This document shows positions 50,578-62,300 of a stretch of 64,000 bases of DNA, one piece after another. The stretch is taken from contig NC_046680.1 in NCBI RefSeq assembly GCF_009870125.1, positions 11,346,001 to 11,410,000 on the forward strand, in the 5' to 3' direction. The number at the start of each line of letters is the position of its first letter. Position 1 is the stretch's first letter. A program made the position numbers and the translations under genes. This DNA is from Drosophila pseudoobscura (lineage: Eukaryota; Arthropoda; Insecta; Diptera; Drosophilidae). The notes beneath the pieces are model-generated. The model was not told where the DNA came from and made no database searches. It saw only the letters and a list, made by a program, of their open reading frames with translations.

Positions 50578-51272
50578 TTACAGCTTCAACTTGGTGCGCC
50601 TCCAGTGACGACGCTTAGCGTTGTACCTGCAAATAAAAGTTAAATGAATATTAATAATCACGAAATTGCCTATTTGTGTATTTGGGAAGAGTTTCATAAT
50701 ATTGTGCGCCAACTATCAAATGTCTCAAAATTCAAGCTATTTATTGCAACTAACCGCAAATAGACGTTTTGTTTTTGTTATATCCGTGGCGGCAAACTTT
50801 GTTATCAGTCTTGATTTACACAAAAACCACGTGACAGCGCGTTAAAATTTATATATTTTGGATCAATAAAAAACCATTATCACAACATAAAAACATACTT
50901 TCCACACAAGAAACATTACATGAACACAATCGATACTGGTGAACAAATTAGTTAATTGGAAATATTTAAGTGATTTAACAACAAAGGGAAACAAAGAAAA
51001 AAGGACACGGCCCACAAAACATAATACCACAACTTCAGTACAAGATTTTCAGCTAATTGAGATATTAGCATTACTTACCGGATTGTGTTGCCAGTACGTA
51101 GGCGAACCCATTGCGGAACCGATCTGTTCTGCTTCAGCTTTTTAGCCAATTTCTGCTTTATTCTGAACGATTTATGTGCAGCCTAGTGGAGAAAGACAGT
51201 AAATTTGTTTTAGTAATTGAAACTTGACATACAGTATTATGATTTCAAAGAATTTCATCGATTACGTACCAT
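50578..51272 (-). CDS. RpL39: 60S ribosomal protein L39 (eL39)
   Basis: A tiny basic protein lining the polypeptide exit tunnel. Three minus-strand exons, 51272-51270 (ATG alone), 51182-51079 and 50626-50578, join to 51 residues: [18 protein letters not shown] at the start, [18 protein letters not shown] in the middle and WRRTKLKL at the end. That is the full length and sequence pattern of eL39. As in twinstar, the start codon is alone in its exon. Read on the minus strand, a pyrimidine-rich stretch at 51,301-51,322 (CCTTTCCTTCTTTCC) fits a TCT-type ribosomal protein promoter. Confidence 0.97.
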
Positions 51273-53459
51273 TTTGTCTGACCGTTTCAACGAGCCACAC
51301 CGGAAAGAAGGAAAGGACAGGGATGCGCATCGTTCGATATTTGCATGTATACATCGAAGAACACTATTAGTGTTTGCCGATACTAACATTTCGGAACGGT
51401 GGTAGAAGAATATGTTTAATTAAACATGGAGACGGGTAGCAAACATAAGACCATTTTTTATCTTCCTATATAAAATTTTATATGCGTAAAACTTTTTGAA
51501 CAGCGTATAAAATAAAAAGCTAACATGTTATTTCATAGCCTGAATTGAATCAATATTTTGTATGCTCACTAAAATTCAAAACTTAAACATTTATATCTCT
51601 CGCTATATCCAGTCTCATTGCGTTTGAATACTGTAACAAGTTCAATATAGGGCAAAGCGAAAAGAAGAAGATAAAAAAACAAAACATATATATGCACAAC
51701 GTAAATATGACAGAAATATTCCTTTACTTCCATGCTCCTATGTTTCATGTAATGCTTCCTACCAACATATATCAAATACCATTTTTTCTCGACTATCTGT
51801 ATTGTAAAACCACACACGGATGATGTGTCGTTAACTCGAAATAAGTCTCACTGGGGTATATCCAGGCAGTATAGACCGAAAAGAGAGAGAGAGAGAGAGA
51901 AGAGGAGCTGGTATGCTATCTTTAAGAGAAAACGCAGAATTGGTAAACGAGAGATGAGCAAAAAAACTGATCTGTGATGTAATGCGACATTTTGAAACCC
52001 AGTTTTTGCAGATCGGCACCACTTGATGATTTATTTACTTGCTAATTTGATCCCTTTCCCTATAGATGTTGTTCTTTGTTTTGGTCACTATTTTGTTTAG
52101 TTTCGCTGATAGGTAGAAAGCGGCAAAAAGCGCAAATATAATCGATTATACCGAATAAACGCATCAGCACCAGTTAAATAACGAAACTTTCTGCCACCAC
52201 TTACTATGGCTATAAGAAGTCACGAAATTTCGCGCCCTGGTACTCAGACTTGATAAACAAAATACCGACTATCATCAGAAATCAGCAGATGTTAAAGTAA
52301 AGTTAAATCTTATTAATGCAGTCGAATAAAGCCCGATTGTATGGGCAAATTATAGGGAGATCAAAAACACGCTAATTTCATTTCATTCCAGCAAGACTTT
52401 TTCCGTCTTCTCGTCTTCTACCAAATAAAACGGCCTCCAATCTCGAAAACTTTCATTAGCGAAAAATGTATCTCATGTAAATACATCTGATATATTTTGT
52501 ATGTAATTTTCCAAGCGCCATAGTGTGACCATAGGCTACGCTGCTCAGTCAGCTGTTTATCTTCGACGGCTCTGTCATATTTAATATATCCTCGGTCCGA
52601 AAATCTTGCAACTATTTTTTTTTGCTGTCGCCAGCGGTTGTTGTTTTCAGTTTCAGCTCAAACATGTTTTTAGCACAGCTAATTCTAAATTAAGTGTAGA
52701 AATACACCACTAAAGATAATTCTCTATATATATATACAATTCTCTATATTTCTGCCTTTTTGATTTTCTAGAATATTGAAAATATATATATAATGGAGTG
52801 TTTTTATTGTTTCTTTTGAAACTGACATCCGTTTAATTTTAAAATAAAAATATTATGTCTCAAAAGTCTAACTACTAACTACTTCTAATAAATTTCTGCA
52901 GTTAAAATCTTGATAAGTTGCATTCCATTTTTTTTTTTACTGTGGGCTTGTGGCCTAGTTTTCATATTTAATTCTATATTTTCTGGACACAAAAAATCTT
53001 TTTAAGCCCATTTTGATTTTAGTTTAAGCAAATCTATCAGTTAAGACTATCGGGGGAGCTCACAAATCTGGGCACACCATCGTGTGCAACTGCCTTAAGA
53101 TTTTTTCGTTCTAAAACCATTATTTCATTTCCTCCATACATTTGCTCCGTTCCATTTTCAATAAGTGTCAGTGTCATCATTTATCAATTATCATTTCATT
53201 ATATTTTATAATATAATATGTGTTTGATAAGTATAAAATACAATCCATTGTAAGGATTATGGAATAGTGAACGCCAATTTGTCAACGTATACATGCATTT
53301 CATGCACTAACGCGCAATGCCAATCCATCAAAAATATCTTTCTCTGTAAACTGTTTTTTATTTAAATAACATATACATAAATAGTGTACAGTATAAACAC
53401 GTACAGGGGATACATTTGCATCTATATTATTCGCATCTAATACAAAAACTCGATTAAAT
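51273..53459. other. RpL39-Rap2l divergent intergenic region
   Basis: 2.2 kb with no recognisable gene. It holds a GA repeat near 51,883, TA-rich stretches near 52,725, and at its right side the upstream region and 5' UTR of Rap2l. A motif 1-like GTGTGACCATA occurs at about 52,524 on the minus sense. No mobile element is recognised. Confidence 0.4.
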
Positions 53460-55396
53460 ATGCGCGAATTTAAAGTTGTTGTGCTCGGATCTGGCGGAGT
53501 GGGTAAATCGGCCCTTACCGTTCAATTTGTTTCGGGATGCTTCATTGAAAAGTATGATCCTACAATTGAGGACTTCTATCGCAAGGAAATAGAGGTAAGT
53601 AAATTTTCATATGGATATAAAACATAGCAGACATAATTAATTTCTACATGAAACACACACACGAACGCACATGATATGTACATACATATGCGTAATCACA
53701 AAAGGCATGCATATACATATGTACGTCTGCTCAAATATATGTATGCATACATATGTTTGTGTGTATTAATGCGAGAATAAATGTACATATTGTTGTTATA
53801 TATACGTTTATATGCTCATTTAAATGTAAAAATATATGTATATATACACACATATGTATGTAAACAGCGTACATTAATCTACTATGTAATTCATGTATAT
53901 CCGTGCCCACGGGTGTGTATGTACATATTTACATGCATATGATATGTGCACATTTATGCATACTCGTAGGCGTGGGTGTTAAATCGAGAGGACAGGGTTT
54001 TAAAGTCAATTTCAACATCAATTTATGCCGCCGATTCACAATATATTATCCATGTGACATTTATATTTATTTATTTATGGGGCAAATATACAAATTATGC
54101 GCCTAAGATTTCGCTAGCATTGCATTCCCTTATAAAATATTGTCCGGATGTTAGGAAAATAGTAAACGCAGGAACATAGTACACACAAAGTACATATTTC
54201 ATACATATTGTCTTAAGTTTTCGTCTGGCAGGAGGGAGGAGACATTTTCCACAGACAGCACATACCCAGCGATGGGTGGGCGTAAAAATAACCCTTATTA
54301 AGGTTGAGTTGAACATTTTCAATCAAATCAAAAGACAGAACTCGTACTATTAAATCAGCACGTACTATTCCCACCCAAACCCCGTTTAAAGGCGTTTAAA
54401 GCATTTTTGTGTGTACTTTGCCATTGCATCTGCGCAATTTTAATTTATTTACATTTAGATTGACTACTACGAGTCCGGTCCGCTAGAAAAAATGTACTAT
54501 AATAGTAATCCATAAATAAAGTGGAATCAGTTTGTAAATATGCATATATTGTTCCTACTATTTACAGGTAGACAGCTCGCCTTGTGTTTTGGAAATATTG
54601 GACACAGCAGGAACAGAGCAATTTGCCTCCATGAGAGATCTATATATCAAGAATGGACATGGCTTTATTGTAATGTATTCACTTACGAACCATCAAACAT
54701 TTCAGGTATTTATAGTTTTACAACATTAAAGATAGTTTCTCTAATATTAATTACTAATATTTTCTCTCTTCTCTTGGCCAACAGGATATTTCTAGTATGA
54801 AAAATGTCATCACTCGTGTGAAAGGAAGTCAGCCAGCACCCATCCTACTAGTCGCGAATAAATTTGATTTAGATTGCCAAAGAGAGGTATCCACCGCTGA
54901 AGGTAAGCGTACAAATTGAAACAAATCATTAAGAGCTCCTATTTATATCGCAGTCCTGTGCATTTAACTTGATAATCCTTTGAACGTCAAACAATGGCTT
55001 CTAAGAATAGACGTACATCATAATAGGTGCTTGCATAAACGATTTAAAAGTTGAGACAGAATAAAGAGATGTGTCTATTAAGAGACTCCTGACACATCCT
55101 GAAATTATACCACTCAATATTCGATTATCCCAGAAATGTATTGCTCGTCGTATTGCTTATTAACCATTATTTCTCTCATCCTTCTCACTCCGTATATTCA
55201 ATTAAACCGCATTTAATTGATTTGAATTTATTTTTTAGGTAATGCCTTGGCACAGCTTTGGGACTGTCCATTTATCGAAGCATCAGCAAAGGATCGGATA
55301 AACGTTAATGAAGTATTCGCAACCATTGTTCGCGAGATGAATTTGACGCAGGAGAATCGGCAAAAAAAGAATTACTGTTGTTGTACGCTTTTATAG
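53460..55396 (+). CDS. Rap2l: Rap2-like small GTPase
   Basis: A Ras-superfamily GTPase at membranes, regulating adhesion and signalling. Four exons, 53460-53594, 54568-54705, 54785-54902 and 55239-55396, join to 182 residues. GSGGVGKS (residues 10-17) is the P-loop; the effector loop reads YDPTIEDFY with Phe39, which marks Rap2 and not Rap1 (Ser39); DTAGTEQF (57-64) is switch II; NKFD and EASAK are the guanine-specificity motifs. The C-terminus CCCTLL ends in a CaaX box with Leu last, so geranylgeranylation is expected, with extra cysteines for palmitoylation. The first intron is 973 bp of ACATACATATG-type low-complexity sequence. Confidence 0.96.
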
Positions 55397-56105
55397 AAAT
55401 TTTGTAAGATTGTAAGATTATTATAGTTAAAAATAAAAATACTAATATTTAATAGATAACGAACATGCCAAGAGTGTTGACCATTATTGAAGAAATTATG
55501 AGGATGCAATTCAAGTTGAACAAAGCTCAAGACGCCTGCTGTGACTGTGTTAAAGGCGGAGTAGTTTCGCAGGCTTCTTCGACAGCCCCCTGTCTTCTAT
55601 ACTCATCAGGATGCCAGATCCTGCAGATTGGATATCATTACGGAACGATTACATATTTCTTTGGGCTCGACAACTCCCACTTCCGTCGCATGCGGAAGCC
55701 CTCACCCCAGTCTTCACTGCGATACAAATTCTGCTTCAGAAGAGAGGGGGTGATGTGTTCTTCAGAATGAGTCACTGCTGCTGACCACGCCTATGGTCTA
55801 CTCAACCATAATCAGATCAGTGCAATCGACAAACCAACGAAGAGCCATCGGTAGTAATGCTTGCTGCCAGAATTATCTGGTGCAGTTTTCTGCAATCTTG
55901 GGGCATGTGGGGGAGCATAGCAGAGCGCACAGTTTTATGACAATCATGACTCATATTCGTACGTTTTAAATGAATGCACAACACACACCAGACAAGCTTC
56001 AATAATGTGTATAGAAATAAATACTATAAAATTTGAAAAATATTTAATTTAGAATAATACAAAATATAAAACTTTTAGGTCTAATACAGTTTGTATACAT
56101 GTGAA
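55397..56105. other. Rap2l-yki convergent 3' region
   Basis: Two genes end toward each other. A 101-codon ATG frame at 55,465-55,770 (plus) starts 69 bp after the Rap2l stop; it is Cys- and Ser-rich and matches nothing I know, so it is not called as a gene. Otherwise 3' UTR-like sequence. Confidence 0.35.
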
Positions 56106-58364
56106 TTAGTTTATTTTATACCATTCCAAATCGTCTGGTTTGTGGGAAGACGGCGGATTCACAATGGTCTGTGCGTCGTTGAACAAATTAGTGCATATAT
56201 TATCTTCAATCTGAAAACACACACCGAACATATAGTGCCAGTACTATCTGATAGATCAGTTACATACCTGTAGGGATGACACTAAGTTATCTGGGCAGTC
56301 AAGCCCAGTAAGTCCAGATTCTGGAAAAAAAGAAAAACAGATGGGGAAACAGGTGTGAATATACGTTTGTACGAGTACATATGTATGTATTTTATTGTTT
56401 ATTCAACCTAATCAGCTTTTTACTTCACTTCGAAACTGTCTCAAAAATCCGCACAAAAGAGCCTTGGGAATGACGCGAATTTACCCCAACCCCCACAGAA
56501 GATCCACGATATCATTTGTTATCTTGAGATAGATAACTGATAGCGAAACAGATCCCATGGACTTGGACGAGGAATATTCTATTCCCTATGGTATACGCTA
56601 GTGTGTTATGGTGGAACAAGACTTACGCATTCTGGGATCAATCCATGAAGTCGTTCGATCAATGTGATTTATAAAATATATATCTCCGGAATCAGTAACT
56701 GCCTGTTCCCAACCATCCGGCAGTGGACCCAAGCTGTTAGCAATAGTCGATGTGGTAGTTTGTTTTGTAGTTTGCAAAACATCTATTAAACAAAAACAAT
56801 GTATTACAAACCAAAATAAATTAAAAGCAAAACAAAAGCGGAATTCTATCTGGAATTGGATGTGGCCTGGCGCCCTTTGAAAATAACAAGTACGCGTGTT
56901 AATTGGGGGAAACATAATTCGGAACATGTAATAATAGGACGAATTCACGAATACGCTAAACCAAAGAACACCCGTTCTAAGGCCCATCTGTTGGGCCATC
57001 TATTATTGGGACTTCTCGTGCGGGAACTGCATCGCATCGCGCTTCTCTTTTATGTGACTCTACCATATCTCTGCTAACTCTCTTAGAGTCCACTGCAGAA
57101 GAATGTTTTCTGGGGTTCAGAGGATAGTGTAGATAAAGTTTTCTAACGAAACCCTTTCATTAAAAATGGCATACATGAATGATCTGGGTTTATTAACAGT
57201 CAGTTGCCATGTGTACAGTCGAAGCTTGATTTATTTTCGGTTCTCTACTGAGCTGCCCCTGCCCTTTCCTTTCTTTTCCTTTCCACGCAGGGGTTAGTGA
57301 GATCGAACGGTTCGAAATTAAACGAAAGCATCAGTACATTTCTAGCCCCGATTGAAATTCGGATTTAAGACCTACCGCTTTGCTTGATTCGTTCGGCCAT
57401 TAGGCGCTGCTGCTGTTGGCGATATTGAATTCTTGGATCTTCCCATTGCGTAGATTTTGTTGTATGACTGAAAGTAAATGCAAATGAATCAGATTTCTAT
57501 ATGTTAATGATCTAAAAGCGTGTTTAGAATTAAATTCAAGGATGGGCCATTATAATTATAAAACGGATATAATTTTATACACATATCTCGTAGATCCATA
57601 GTGTCATTCAATACATGTGTACATATGGGTGTATTTGTGATAACTTACTTCAAGTAATAAATCTGGCCATCATTAGTTTTTGCCTGCTCCCAACCTGGTG
57701 GCAATGCTCCCAGTTGGCTTTGCAACTGGATGGGGCTTACCACATCGTACGATCGCTGCTTTTTATGCACTGTTTGCGTGGACATGGGCATGTCCTGGCC
57801 CCCCATGCAGGTATTCATGCCATCTAGCTCAATATTGTTGGCAGCACTGTTGGGGAACTCGGCACTGTTCTCGGGATACGTCGGTCCTTGGCCGCTGGGC
57901 CCCGGATTGGCGTCGCTCCTGGAGCGCACGTTGTAGTTCTGCTGCAATGAGGCTGGGCTGCTGCGAGCGCGAAAGTGATGTATCGCCAGGCGGCTTTGTT
58001 GTGATGGCTGGATCTGTGAGATGGCTGGCTGCTGCACGTCCACGGGCTGCGCAGTTTTGTTAATATTGGATTGGGAGCCTGCGTCGTATGTGGAGTCCGC
58101 ACTGTTTGCTCGCGAGTGCGAGGGGGCTGGTGGCGTGAAAAAGGAATTTGGAAGCTTCCGCATGCGAAAGGGGAGCTGTAAAGGGCGTTTTGCATCTCCG
58201 GGATTCAACACGCTATCGAATAGGGCCTGCAAATTATCATCTGTATCTTGATTCACGCGAACAACCAAGTTGTTGGACGACTTAATGGGCGAGAGCATAT
58301 CCTCATCGTCGATTTCTTTCTCGATTATGCTGTTTGTATTGCTTGTAGACATCGTCGTTAACAT
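56106..58364 (-). CDS. yki: Yorkie, YAP/TAZ-type Hippo-pathway coactivator
   Basis: The growth-promoting coactivator held in the cytoplasm by Warts phosphorylation and 14-3-3. Five minus-strand exons, 58364-57649, 57467-57376, 56782-56627, 56320-56268 and 56210-56106, join to 373 residues, shorter than the about 418 of D. melanogaster, mainly in the low-complexity middle. The N-terminal TEAD(Scalloped)-binding region is present (PLQLPFRMRKLPNSFF). Three HxRxxS-type Warts sites remain: HSRANS, HFRARSSPAS (the main one) and HKKQRS. WW domain 1 spans exons 1-2 (LPPGWEQAKTNDGQIYYLN) and WW domain 2 is in exon 3 (LPDGWEQAVTDSGDIYFIN). The start used is the first ATG, followed by LTTM. Confidence 0.96.
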
Positions 58365-59347
58365 AAAAAGAACACTTATCTTATTGTACAAATGTAACTA
58401 ATTAAAATTATTTTCAATCATGTATGCGCATATATATATGTTCATCCATATATGTATCACTCCGTCATTATAGGCAAATGTATAACATTAAATTGTTAAA
58501 TTAAAATTAAACTTCGTTGCAATAAATAATAGTAATAATAATAATTCAATGGAACTGCCAACATAAAACAAACACACTTCGGGAACACCATCCAGCACGC
58601 TTTGTCAACATTTTAGTATTCGATTACCTTATATCGATATAGTACACTGAAATAAATGTGACCGAATATCTGGAAATAAAAATTATATTAAATTTAAATT
58701 CAAATATTTATGCAAAATGTGAGTTCCTGGCTCGTATATAATGATTAATAATTAATAATGATTATAGTGATGGGAGGCAATAAAGTTGAAGCTCTGAAAT
58801 CTTACGGCAGGGCAAGCAGTGTGAGCGAGATAAATATATGAGCTAGGATCTGATAGTGCTGCAGCTATCGACTGTCATGGATGTACATATGTCATTATAT
58901 TTCATTTCTATATATGTCGTTTCTAATCGAGCTGGTGGCAGCGCAACTGTAGATTTGATCAGCTGTGTGTGCTGGAAAAAAACCTTTTGTCGCAAATAGT
59001 ACGACTCTTGCACTCTAGATTTGACTTGAAGTCTAACACCCTTGAAAAGAGCTGGCAATATGAATGTTAAACGCGAGTATTTTTTTATTGATCCAGTTTA
59101 TTTTTAAGAAAGTTTAAATTAATATTGATACAAAATATTTACAATTAATCATTTTAACTATCGCATCACAGTGAACATTCAATAGTGGCAGTAAATATCG
59201 GCGTTCAGTGCTTTCCTTGTAATCGAGTGTGCCACACAATCGAATATCGATTACTTCTATGATTGTATATAAAGAAAGACAAGGGTTCTCAACTTTTCTT
59301 AATATTTTAAGTCTCAAGGAATTAATGTAGAATCAAGCAAATGTAAA
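58365..59347. other. Divergent upstream region of yki and the acyltransferase gene
   Basis: AT-rich spacer. It carries TATCGATA at 58,632-58,639 (a perfect DRE) and, 16 bp further on, a motif 1-like CGGTCACATT read on the minus strand (58,655-58,664); together they suggest the yki transcription start lies near 58.6 kb. No gene or mobile element is seen. Confidence 0.5.
58632..58664 (-). promoter_or_regulatory. DRE plus motif 1-like element, probable yki promoter
   Basis: TATCGATA at 58,632-58,639 is the core DREF-binding site; the motif 1-like sequence follows at 58,655-58,664 on the minus strand. Both are about 270-300 bp upstream of the yki start codon, a plausible 5' UTR length. Confidence 0.5.
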
Positions 59348-62300
59348 ATGATCTTCGAATTACTTAATATATTCTGGATACCTTTTGCTGGATTCATATC
59401 GTTTCTGATATTCATATCAGCAATCAACAAATCCATCGGCGTCCGGAGGGCATATGTAAATCTTCTTTTAAGGATATTTGAGGTAAATTTGTTGTGCCAG
59501 TGACACCCAACCACCCATCGACATATTAACAGCCATTAATTTCGTGCTCGTACCTTCAGTTGATTGCCCCTGTCATGGCCAACTGATAGTTAGCTATTCC
59601 AAAGTCCATAAATATAGTCAGCCTAAAGTACATGCATACATTGATACGCACAGGCGAGCCAATATGCAGAGGCCATACCGATGTATGCTAAAAGGTGTTA
59701 TTTTATTGTAATTTTAAAGGCTTTCGGCTGTATTCAGACTAGTTATGAAACTGGACAGCTTTTTCTTTGAACACACCTACCTATGTATATGTTCATGTAA
59801 GAGTTGCTACGAGCTTATCTTTATGGTCGGTCGGTCGGTCAGGTCAGCCATCGAAAGAACTGTTGTTATGTTATCAACCTGTTTCCTTCTGCTTTCATAA
59901 CTGTTAACTCTTTGCCCCATCTATAGATAAAGGTCCCAGACATGAAATTAATGTATTATTTTATCTTTTATATTATCGAATTTTCAGTATGGTCGAGTTA
60001 GCATAGAGCATCAACAGCTTTCCCAAAATAATCTTAAGACTGACGATACAAATTCAGTGCAGTTCGTCGATAATGCCGATTCCAAGGAAAGTACAAATGG
60101 AACAACAATAACCAGAGATGCAGTACTTCTTCCACAACCTCAAGAGCCTGCGCCAGAAAAGCCAGCGTCCTCAAAAAAGGTACAAGAGGTCATCCGATGC
60201 CTTTTCTTGTCTATTATAACCGCTAGACGAAACATCTTTATCTCAATTGTTGTTTTTATTCAGGAAGAAATTACCTTTGACTTTGAAAAATGTCTGGACT
60301 ACTTGAAGTCCGGAGTGGAGTCCATAATTGAAGATGATGTGACATCCCGTTTCGAGGCGGAGGAGCTGAAAAGCTGGAACATGCTGACACGCACCAACAG
60401 ACACCACGAATTTATATCCTGGAAGATAACGCTCATTTGGATGGTTGGATTTTTTGTGCGATATGTATTCTTAATGCCATTGCGTGTATTAGTTTGCTTT
60501 GTTGGTGTAAGTATAAACTTTTATGTATGTTTGTTGTACAGCAAATACTTAAAAGTGGCTAGGATTCCCTTGCCTTCGATTATGAATTGACAAACATAAA
60601 GTGTTGGTATAACTATTCGTATGCAAGTGAATCAACGCAACAAGCGATTAATTCAAGCTGTTAGGGATACTTTACCTTATGCTATCCCAGGGACAAAACT
60701 GTCACAGCAAGTACTAGGCAGCAATGCATTCTTGCGAAAGACAGAAACCGATAGTAAGTTGCCTCAAATGTAACATATTTTACTCTGGAGCCACCGTTCT
60801 ATAGCTGTTAGCTTATGTGTTCCATATGGGAACCCATTCGTCTATTTATTAGTAGTAAACTCCAAAAATTTATCGCGTTTCACAAATAACATTCGTGGAA
60901 TGTGGAAAGTGTTGGGTCATCGACGTTAGTTCCCCTGAATAAAGCTACAAGTTCTTTGGGCATCAGGTATGATAATAAAAACGTCCTTACGTGGAATCAG
61001 AATATTTAATTTGCTTATGTTGCACCCATATCGACGATATTCGCTGGAAGTTGGTACGCTCTGGATATTTTAGTCCAGAAATTGGGATGTCCTTGCTCCC
61101 AACTGCTCTCATCATGACGTGGCACATTGATGCTTGACACGAACACGCGAAGAAAATGCTCCAAAAGAGAATGCCGGAGAATTATGCATAAAAACAACAT
61201 AGTACGAGTGTCGCAGCACATTCATGCATGACACGCACAAGTGAATGCGGCAAAAGATAATGCCTGGGAGTTGCAAAAACCAACATACATGGCGCGTGCA
61301 TGACGCAGCACATTGATGCTTGACTCGAGTTTGGCTGAGAAGGGTTTTTTGTTGTTGTTCAAAAAGCCAACCCACCGCTGTTTAAGTCCATTAAAGGGGT
61401 CAAAAACTGGGACGTGATAAAAAATAAAGTCCTAGTAGGAGTACTAAAATTGATGAATTGTCTTAAGCTTTAATCTTGTAATGAAACTTTTGTTAAACCA
61501 CTTCTTATGTCGCTTAAAAATAGTTATGTTTATTCAGTTTTGATTTTGTACAGAGCTCTGATTACTCGTACTATTTGTGCTAAGCATTATTTGTAGCATT
61601 CTAGCTTTGTTTTCTCAACATAATTGCGTAGAGTATACGAGTACGTACGAGTATATTGTAATCCTTTGCTGTGTTGCAATATTTTAGACGTTCTTTTTAA
61701 GATCTTGTGTTTGATTTGATTGTTTGATATTGTTATGTGCCTGTATTTATTATTTAACATTTCTCTAATACAAATATTTGATTCCTAGGTTTTATTTGCA
61801 GTTTTAACAAACTCTATTGTGGCTCTAATACCCAATCGATTTTTGCGGCTCCTTTTAGCGGACTTATCGTTTAAAATTACGTTCCGTCTTATAGCAAGTT
61901 CTTTGTCATCCCTTATTAAGTTTCATAATAAACAATACAGGCCCACCAGATCCGGGTTTTGTGTAGCAAATCATACCTCTCCATTGGACGTGGCAATACT
62001 ATCGACAGACCGTACCTTTTCTTTGGTGAGAAAGAAGTTTTATATTTACTGCTACATATAAAAATGGATTGATTTTAATTGTATAATTCATGCATGTAAC
62101 CCCGAACTCTAAACTCTCGTCCATCTCTTCAATGGTACATTCATATCTTTCGTAAATGCACTCAATCTCAATTCTCAATCCCATTCTCAGCAGACAGGCT
62201 ATCCTTCCGTCCCTCCCTGGGTACGAGTACCTATGGATTTGCAGAACGTAGCTCTCTCTTGCTCATACAAACATACTATTTATTCAGTAAGCGGTAGTAA

